Shown: in pieces, positions 15,375 through 20,260 of the stretch
Layout: each line of letters begins with the position of its first letter
How positions within the stretch are numbered: the stretch's first letter is position 1
Origin: CAIYRG01 sp035632215
GTDB lineage: Bacteria; Pseudomonadota; Alphaproteobacteria; Micropepsales; Micropepsaceae
Assembly: GCA_035632215.1 (NCBI GenBank)
Contig: DASQHF010000054.1
Coordinates: 1 to 20,260, forward strand
DNA: 20,260 nt
Direction of reading: 5' to 3'
Translations under genes and position numbers: made by a program
The notes under the pieces: model-generated
What the model was told of the DNA's origin: nothing
Database searches by the model: none
Seen by the model: the letters and a program-made list of their open reading frames with translations, nothing else

Positions 15375-15866
15375 GTGAACGACCCTCGGATCGTTTCGGT
15401 TGTCGCGATTGCGCTCATCATCGTGGTGCTCGCGTTCCGGATGCGGCGCATGCGGCGAAAGATGCCGCTCAATCTGAAACGTCTGTGGGTCGGGCCGGCG
15501 ATCCTCCTCATCCTTGCTGGGTTCACACTGGCGCAGTTTCCGCCGGCGTCGTGGGATGCCGTCTGGCTCATTCTTGCCTTGGGCGTCGGCGCTGCCCTCG
15601 GCTGGCAGCGAGCGCGGTTAGTGCACATCTCGATCGATCCGGACGACAAGAGTCTTTCCATGCAGGCAAGCCCGCTCGCGGTTTTCTTCTTGATCGCGTT
15701 GGTGCTGTTGCGCGGCTCCTTGCGTGCTGGGTTGCGGTTCAAAGGCGGACTCAATCCGTTCCTCGTCAACGACATCTTCATCGTCTTCGCGGTGGGGCTG
15801 TTCGTGGCGCAGAGCGTTGAGCTCGGTTTGCGCGCCCGGCGCCTGCTCGCGCAAGAGCAGAGCTGA
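15375..15866 (+). CDS. Small integral membrane protein, CcdC/DUF1453-like
   Basis: This is a 163-residue protein with about five membrane segments (residues 6-22, 38-55, 61-78, 99-113, 131-149). A basic patch FRMRRMRRKM follows the first helix, and the loop ARLVHISIDPDDKSLSMQASPLAVFFL joins helices 3 and 4. This 'long-aliphatic helix, short acidic loop, then SPLA' layout resembles the CcdC/DUF1453 membrane proteins, but I am not certain of the family. It starts at GTG 15375, three bases after the VOC stop, and no ATG alternative sits near it. It ends 4 bases from the convergent TPR gene. Function unknown; co-location with hpnN suggests, weakly, an envelope role. Confidence 0.72.
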   Translation: MNDPRIVSVVAIALIIVVLAFRMRRMRRKMPLNLKRLWVGPAILLILAGFTLAQFPPASWDAVWLILALGVGAALGWQRARLVHISIDPDDKSLSMQASPLAVFFLIALVLLRGSLRAGLRFKGGLNPFLVNDIFIVFAVGLFVAQSVELGLRARRLLAQEQS

Positions 15867-15870
15867 AGGT

Positions 15871-17073
15871 TTATTTATCGACGTTCGGATCGAGCTCGCG
15901 GGCACGGGCGATATCGGCAGTGCCCGAGGGGTCGTTCATGTTGTGCTTGGCGAGACCCCTGTAATAGAGCGCCAGCGGATTGTCCGGATTGCGCGAAAGT
16001 ACCTGATCGAGATCGGCGATGGCGGGACCATCCTGTCCCATTTTCTCGCGTACGACGCCGCGGTTCATAAGAATGCCTACGGCCCCATTCAGCTTGGCGG
16101 CCTGGTCGTAATCGGCAAGAGCGCGCGCGTAGTTCTCGGTCCGAACATAGGCGTTGGCGCGATTGACGTAGGCCGCGACAAAGTTCGGATCGAGCTTTAA
16201 GGCCTCGCCGTAATCCGCGACGGCCCGGTCGTATTGATTCATGGCCTGATAGATGTTGCCGCGACGGACGAGAAGCTGGGCGTTCGGCTCGAGCGCTACG
16301 GCCGCATTCAAATCGCCGAGCGCGCGCTCACGCTCGCCTTCCGCTTCGTAGACTTGGGCGCGCGCGCCGAGCGCCATGCTCGATTTGGGATCGAGCTTGA
16401 TGGCGAGATCGAGATCGGCCATGGCGTGCTCCAAATCCCCCTTGGCAGCGCGCACGAGACCGCGATTGATGTAGGCGATGAGCGCTTTCCCATTCAGCGC
16501 GATGGCGCGGTCAAAATCGGCGAGCGCCCGGTCTTCATCGCGCGTGGCGTGAAGCGCCTCGCCGCGGCGGATGAAGAGATTGGGGTTCTTGGAATCGTAC
16601 TTGATCGCCTCGTCGTAATCCTCAAGCGCGCGCTGGGGGTTGCCATGGATGAAATAGGCATCGGCGCGGTGGGCAAGCGCAAAGGGGTTTTGGGGGTGAA
16701 GCTCGATGTCCTTGTCGTAGTCGGCAAGTGCGAGGTCGAAGTCGCCTCTATCGAGATAGACCTTGCCGCGGTTGGCCCAGGCGTGAGGATTGGTGGGGTC
16801 GCGCCGGATCGCCTCATTGTAGTCGGCAAGCGCGCGATCGACTTGCCCGAGCTTCTCGTAAGCGACGCCGCGGTTCGAGAGCGCGAGGCTCACTGCGGAA
16901 TTCGACATACCCGAATTGGCGATCACCGTGCAGGCCGAGATCACGCGCTGCGGGTCACGCGATATATCGCATTGCTGCCGCTGGCTATTGCCGGGTCCCA
17001 TGGCCGGCTGCGCCGCCGCAGTACCCGCAAAGAGGACCAAAACAAGTACCGAGAAGGAAGCGAAGGACCGCAT
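15871..17073 (-). CDS. Exported tetratricopeptide-repeat protein
   Basis: This is a 400-residue protein with a signal peptide (MRSFASFSVLVLVLFAGTAAA, cleaved near AAA/QPA) followed by about ten consecutive ~34-residue TPR units from about residue 60 to the C-terminus. Each unit shows the pattern 'A..NRG..Y...G....AL.DY..AI.LDP', for example HAWANRGKVYLDRGDFDLAL and AYINRGLVRAAKGDLEHAM. A short N-terminal segment with CDISRDPQRVISACTVIA, holding two cysteines, precedes the array, as in other alphaproteobacterial exported TPR proteins. I chose ATG 17073, not 17091, because GAGAGG lies just upstream and the signal peptide begins there. It probably acts in the periplasm as a protein-binding scaffold; its partner is unknown. 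It lies 103 bp downstream of hpnM in the same direction. Confidence 0.85.
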   Translation of the reverse strand: MRSFASFSVLVLVLFAGTAAAQPAMGPGNSQRQQCDISRDPQRVISACTVIANSGMSNSAVSLALSNRGVAYEKLGQVDRALADYNEAIRRDPTNPHAWANRGKVYLDRGDFDLALADYDKDIELHPQNPFALAHRADAYFIHGNPQRALEDYDEAIKYDSKNPNLFIRRGEALHATRDEDRALADFDRAIALNGKALIAYINRGLVRAAKGDLEHAMADLDLAIKLDPKSSMALGARAQVYEAEGERERALGDLNAAVALEPNAQLLVRRGNIYQAMNQYDRAVADYGEALKLDPNFVAAYVNRANAYVRTENYARALADYDQAAKLNGAVGILMNRGVVREKMGQDGPAIADLDQVLSRNPDNPLALYYRGLAKHNMNDPSGTADIARARELDPNVDK

Positions 17074-17122
17074 ACCAGCCTCTCGGGCCAAAGAGCGCTT
17101 TCATTCTAACATCAGAAGTGTG

Positions 17123-17156
17123 TCGCCTGGGTGGCCCGCGCGCGCGGACCATGACA
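17123..17156 (-). repeat. Half-length palindromic repeat (copy C) between hpnM and TPR gene
   Basis: Read on the - strand, this 34-nt stretch matches positions 7965-7998 of copy A with two mismatches. It contains the stem GGTCCGCG/CGCGGGCC (one G-T type mismatch) and ends ACCCAGGCGA. It represents only one half of the long element. A run of seven T at 17159-17165 follows on the + strand, which is the wrong strand to terminate hpnM. Confidence 0.75.
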
Positions 17157-17176
17157 TGTTTTTTTCGGGACGGGGC

Positions 17177-17788
17177 TTAGCCCCCCTTCATCTGCATGTC
17201 GACAAGGGCGTTGATTTTCATGGCCAAGGCCTGCGCGCCCTGGGACTGGACGGTGGAGGCGAAATCCGCGCGCTTCAAAGCGAGCTGGCTCACCGTCCCG
17301 TTCAAGTACACGTCGACGACCTTCCATTTATCGCCCGCCATGTGCATCCGGTAGATGAACGGAGTGGCCATCTTGTCCGAGGCGATGAGCTTGGAATCGA
17401 CGATCTTGTCCTGGCCTCGCATCTTCACCATCGGATCGACGGTGAACTGCTCGCCGTTGAAGCTGGCGAAATTCTTGGCGTAGTTGGCAATGGTCATGCG
17501 CTCGAAAGCGTCGAGCACGGCCTTCTTGTCGGGATCCGAGATCTTGGCCCAGGCGGGACCGACCGTCAGCTGAGTCATGGCCGGAAGGTCGAAGGTTTCC
17601 TCGACAACCGGGGTAAGCGCCTTATAGCGGCCCTCAAGCCCAAGCTCCTTGCCTCGCTTCATCGCATCGGTGAGAGAGGCGTAGAATTTCTGGACCTGCT
17701 GAGCGGCCGGATCGTCTTCAGCGGCCCGAACAGAAGGAGGGAGAACCGCCAACAATGCAACGAAGATGACCGACAGAATTTGTCTCAC
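17177..17788 (-). CDS. hpnM: Hopanoid-associated MlaC/Ttg2D family periplasmic protein HpnM
   Basis: This is a 203-residue periplasmic lipid-binding protein of the MlaC/toluene-tolerance (Ttg2D) family. A signal peptide, MRQILSVIFVALLAVLPPSVRA, is cleaved before AED. The mature part shows the MlaC pattern: VQKFYASLTDAMK, LGLEGRYKALTPVVEETFDLPAMTQLTVGPAW, then FERMTIANYAKNFASFNGEQF, and WKVVDVYLNGTVSQLALKRADF at the C-terminus. Family knowledge places HpnM proteins in hopanoid-producing bacteria, often near shc/hpn genes; the close dxs, ispA and hpnN support this over a generic MlaC. It starts at GTG 17788, with GAGGG upstream about nine bases. Only 27 nt separate it from dxs, so it is likely co-transcribed. 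If not HpnM, it would be a plain MlaC for phospholipid transport, but no MlaFED genes are here. Confidence 0.87.
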   Translation of the reverse strand: MRQILSVIFVALLAVLPPSVRAAEDDPAAQQVQKFYASLTDAMKRGKELGLEGRYKALTPVVEETFDLPAMTQLTVGPAWAKISDPDKKAVLDAFERMTIANYAKNFASFNGEQFTVDPMVKMRGQDKIVDSKLIASDKMATPFIYRMHMAGDKWKVVDVYLNGTVSQLALKRADFASTVQSQGAQALAMKINALVDMQMKGG

Positions 17789-17815
17789 GACACGACACCC
17801 TCTGCCCGCCCAGGT

Positions 17816-19738
17816 TTAAGCCGTGATGATTGCTGCTTCGCGTTCCCGCCCGAGTGCCGAAAGCGCGGTGGCAACGATCGCCTTCGAGTCGAGACCCGCA
17901 ATTTCATACATGCGCTCCGGCGTGTCCTGATCAAGGAAACGATCTGGCAGGATCATTGGCCTAATCTTCAAGCCCCGGTCCAAGAGTCCGTCCCAGGCCG
18001 CGAAATTCAGGACATGCGCGCCAAATCCGCCGATCGCGCCTTCCTCGATCGTGATCACGACTTCGTGGTTGTTAGCGAGCCGGCGTACGAGGTCGCTGTC
18101 GAGCGGCTTGCAGAACCGCGCGTCCGCCACCGTCGCCGATAGCCCGTAGGCGGACAGTTTCTGCGCGGCTTTAAGGCATTCGGCGAGACGCGCGCCAAAA
18201 TTGAGGATCGCGACCGAGGTTCCCTCGCGCATGATCCGGCCCTTGCCGATGGGAAGGACATCACCGCGCTTGGGCAGAACCACGTCGTCCACGCCTTCGC
18301 CCCTGGGATAACGCAGCGCCGAGGGCCGATCATCGATGGCGCGCGCGGTCGCGACCATGTGCACGAGCTCGGCCTGATCCGCGGCCGCCATGACGACGAA
18401 CCCGGGCAAAGTTCCAAGATACGCGACGTCGAAGGCTCCGGCATGCGTAGGCCCATCGGCGCCGACAAGGCCGGCACGGTCCATCGCGAAACGGACAGGG
18501 AGCGATTGGATGGCCACGTCGTGGACCACCTGGTCATAGGCGCGCTGGAGGAAGGTCGAATAGATGGCGGCAAAGGGCCGGAACCCTTCGGCGGCCAATC
18601 CAGCCGCGAAGGTAACACCGTGCTGCTCGGCAATGCCGACGTCGAAACAGCGATCCGGGAACTTCTTGGCGAAGAGATCAAGCCCGGTGCCCGACGGCAT
18701 CGCAGCGGTGATGGCGACGACTTTCTCGTCCCGCTCGGCTTCGGCGATGAGCGCCTCAGCGAAGACCTTGGTGTAGCTGGGTGGGCCGGGCTTGCCCTTC
18801 TTCTGCTCGCCGGTGAGCACGTTGAACTTGGCCACGCCATGGTACTTGTCGGCCGACGCTTCGGCGGGCGCGTAACCCTTGCCCTTCTTGGTCACCACGT
18901 GGACGAGGACAGGGCCGTTACCCATGTCGCGCACGTTCTCGAGAATCGGAATCAGATGGTCGAGATTGTGGCCGTCGATGGGACCGACATAGAAGAAGCC
19001 TAGCTCCTCGAAGAGCGTGCCGCCCATCCAGAAGCCGCGCATGTATTCTTCCGCGCGCTTGGCCACTACCTGGAACAGCCGCGGGAACTTCTTCACCATC
19101 TGTTTGAAGGCGTAGCGGAAGCCGCGATAGGTGCGGCTCGACACCAGCCTGGCAAGATAGGCGCTCATCGCGCCGACGGGAGGCGCGATGGACATGTCAT
19201 TGTCGTTCAGGACGACGATCAGCCGCGTGCCCATGGCGCCGGCGTTGTTCATCGCCTCATAGGCCATGCCTGCGCTCATCGCGCCATCGCCGATCACGGC
19301 GATGACGTTGCGCGGCTCGCCCGCGAGGTCGCGCGCCTTGGCGAAGCCCATGCCGGCCGAGATCGAAGTCGAGGAGTGCGCCGCGCCGAAGGGATCGTAA
19401 ACGCTCTCGGCGCGCTTCGTGAAACCGGAGAGGCCACCGCCCTGGCGCAGTGTGCGCATGCGCGACCGGCGGCCGGTGAGAATCTTGTGGGGATAAGATT
19501 GATGGCCGACGTCCCAAATCAGCTTGTCGTTCGGCGTCTCGAAGACGCGGTGGAGTGCAACGGTCAGCTCGACGACGCCGAGACCGGCGCCCAAATGTCC
19601 GCCCGTCACGGACACGACATCGATGAGTTCGCGCCGGAGCTCATCGGCGAGCTGCCGAAGCTGGCTCTTCTCGAGGCGACGCAAATCCGCCGGCACGTCG
19701 ACCGTGTCGAGCAAGGGCGTCTTGGATGTCGGAATCAT
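17816..19738 (-). CDS. dxs: 1-deoxy-D-xylulose-5-phosphate synthase
   Basis: DXS joins pyruvate and glyceraldehyde 3-phosphate to make 1-deoxy-D-xylulose 5-phosphate, the first step of the MEP isoprenoid route, using thiamine diphosphate and Mg2+. The 640-residue protein has the expected three domains. Motifs are VTGGHLGAGLG (H48), DVGHQSYPHK (H79), the ThDP site GDGAMSAG...NN (GDG at 150-152, NN at 164-165), GPIDGHN, and the catalytic glutamate E371 in DVGIAEQHGVTFAAG. I chose ATG 19738: GAGG lies 5 nt before it and MIPTSKTPLLDTVDVPADLR is the usual alphaproteobacterial start; a TTG at 19756 is in frame but unneeded. The gene sits 40 nt downstream of ispA and 27 nt upstream of hpnM, so the operon supplies C5 units and farnesyl-PP for hopanoids and quinones. 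Confidence 0.97.
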   Translation of the reverse strand: MIPTSKTPLLDTVDVPADLRRLEKSQLRQLADELRRELIDVVSVTGGHLGAGLGVVELTVALHRVFETPNDKLIWDVGHQSYPHKILTGRRSRMRTLRQGGGLSGFTKRAESVYDPFGAAHSSTSISAGMGFAKARDLAGEPRNVIAVIGDGAMSAGMAYEAMNNAGAMGTRLIVVLNDNDMSIAPPVGAMSAYLARLVSSRTYRGFRYAFKQMVKKFPRLFQVVAKRAEEYMRGFWMGGTLFEELGFFYVGPIDGHNLDHLIPILENVRDMGNGPVLVHVVTKKGKGYAPAEASADKYHGVAKFNVLTGEQKKGKPGPPSYTKVFAEALIAEAERDEKVVAITAAMPSGTGLDLFAKKFPDRCFDVGIAEQHGVTFAAGLAAEGFRPFAAIYSTFLQRAYDQVVHDVAIQSLPVRFAMDRAGLVGADGPTHAGAFDVAYLGTLPGFVVMAAADQAELVHMVATARAIDDRPSALRYPRGEGVDDVVLPKRGDVLPIGKGRIMREGTSVAILNFGARLAECLKAAQKLSAYGLSATVADARFCKPLDSDLVRRLANNHEVVITIEEGAIGGFGAHVLNFAAWDGLLDRGLKIRPMILPDRFLDQDTPERMYEIAGLDSKAIVATALSALGREREAAIITA

Positions 19739-19778
19739 CACCACCTCGTTAACCAAGTTAACCCACGCAACTCAAACA

Positions 19779-20260
19779 TCAAGACTCACGATCAAGGAGA
19801 AAGAACGGCAATTCCCGCAAGTTTTGCGCCTTTTCGTCGTAAGATTCCAACAGCTTCAGGGCCCGATCGGCTAGCTTTCCGGCCTCTTCCTTCGCGCCTT
19901 CGACGCCTAAAATAGAGACGAGCGTTGCCTTGCCCTTGGCCTCGTCTTTGCCAACCTGCTTGCCGGTCTTTTCCGCGCTCCCCACGGCATCCAGGAGATC
20001 GTCCGTGATCTGAAAGATGAGCCCGAACTGGCGCGCATAGTTCTTTAGCCGGTCGCGGTGCTCCAAAGCCGCCGCCGCCATAATCGGCCCAGCCTCGCAG
20101 GAGAACTCAAACAAGGCACCCGTTTTCATTCGCTGCAACAGGATGACATCATCCGAATCGAGGGGCCGCTTCACGGCCTCCATGTCGATCGTCTGACCGC
20201 CGATCATCCCGTTACTCCCGGCCGCTTTAGCAAGTTTGTCGATCAATTGACAGCGGACTT
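19779..20260 (-). CDS. ispA: Polyprenyl (farnesyl) diphosphate synthase, 5' partial
   Basis: This is the C-terminal part of a trans-isoprenyl diphosphate synthase, which condenses isopentenyl-PP with DMAPP/geranyl-PP to farnesyl-PP. The frame is open to the window edge; the visible LIDKLAKAAGSNGMIGGQTIDME begins internally, and the TTG at 20246 is not the start. The visible portion has the KTGALFEFSCEAGPIMAAA stretch, the second Asp-rich motif in QITDDLLDAVGS, the KQVGKDEAKGKATLVSILG block and the C-terminus LRELPFFLLDRES. The first Asp-rich motif (FARM) lies outside the window. Context (dxs 40 nt downstream, then hpnM) makes farnesyl-PP synthase likely; geranylgeranyl-PP synthase is possible because the chain-length region is not visible. 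Confidence 0.92.
   Translation of the reverse strand, partial: VRCQLIDKLAKAAGSNGMIGGQTIDMEAVKRPLDSDDVILLQRMKTGALFEFSCEAGPIMAAAALEHRDRLKNYARQFGLIFQITDDLLDAVGSAEKTGKQVGKDEAKGKATLVSILGVEGAKEEAGKLADRALKLLESYDEKAQNLRELPFFLLDRES

Noticed and set aside
16234..17109. 291-residue open frame on the + strand opposite the TPR gene
   Set aside because: The repeat-like pattern of valine and isoleucine is the reverse complement of the TPR repeats, not a separate protein.
17159..17165. Seven-T run after the copy C hairpin, read as an intrinsic terminator
   Set aside because: The T-run is on the + strand, while hpnM and the TPR gene are on the - strand. No + strand transcript is expected to end there.

Overview
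The window is GC-rich chromosomal DNA that reads like an alphaproteobacterium. Three things point that way: protein sequences of alphaproteobacterial type, a hopanoid-linked isoprenoid operon (ispA-dxs-hpnM, with hpnN nearby), and intergenic palindromes whose spurious translation gives the 'GLDPATQ' string familiar from alphaproteobacterial genomes. I cannot name the genus. No rRNA, tRNA, IS element, phage gene or CRISPR array was seen.

Region 1 (1-4584, + strand) is a 5-oxoproline (pyroglutamate) utilisation locus. It holds the C-terminal part of an ATP-dependent 5-oxoprolinase (HyuA end fused to a full HyuB domain), the DUF969 and DUF979 membrane proteins that form a putative 5-oxoproline transporter, and a DUF2891 protein of unknown activity. 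The last three genes overlap and look translationally coupled. Region 2 (4616-7963) has an MmgE/PrpD-family dehydratase on the - strand, divergent from a LeuC-like/LeuD-like aconitase-superfamily pair on the + strand. The LeuD-like subunit has an altered active-site loop, so the substrate is probably not isopropylmalate.

Region 3 (8079-11569, - strand) is a two-gene unit. An ACT-domain threonine ammonia-lyase is followed, with a 1-nt overlap, by a xanthine-dehydrogenase-family molybdopterin subunit that has no FeS or FAD partner in the window. Region 4 (11677-15866, + strand) holds a secreted DUF2147 protein, the hopanoid RND transporter HpnN, a small VOC protein and a small membrane protein. 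Region 5 (20260 down to 15871, - strand) runs ispA (partial), dxs, hpnM and a periplasmic TPR protein, and converges on region 4. Regions 4 and 5 together cover early isoprenoid supply (DXP synthase, farnesyl-PP synthase) and proteins tied to hopanoid trafficking (HpnM, HpnN).

At least five intergenic spacers carry complex palindromes of about three families. One family occurs at 7965-8064, 12211-12303 and 17123-17156. A second kind lies between the oxoprolinase and DUF969. A third lies between DUF2891 and MmgE/PrpD and encodes the last ~20 residues of the MmgE/PrpD protein. No gene-free stretch exceeds 300 bases. The best candidates for undescribed biology are the DUF2891 protein in the 5-oxoproline locus, the substrate of the PrpD/LeuCD-like module, and the uncharacterised genes beside hpnN and hpnM.
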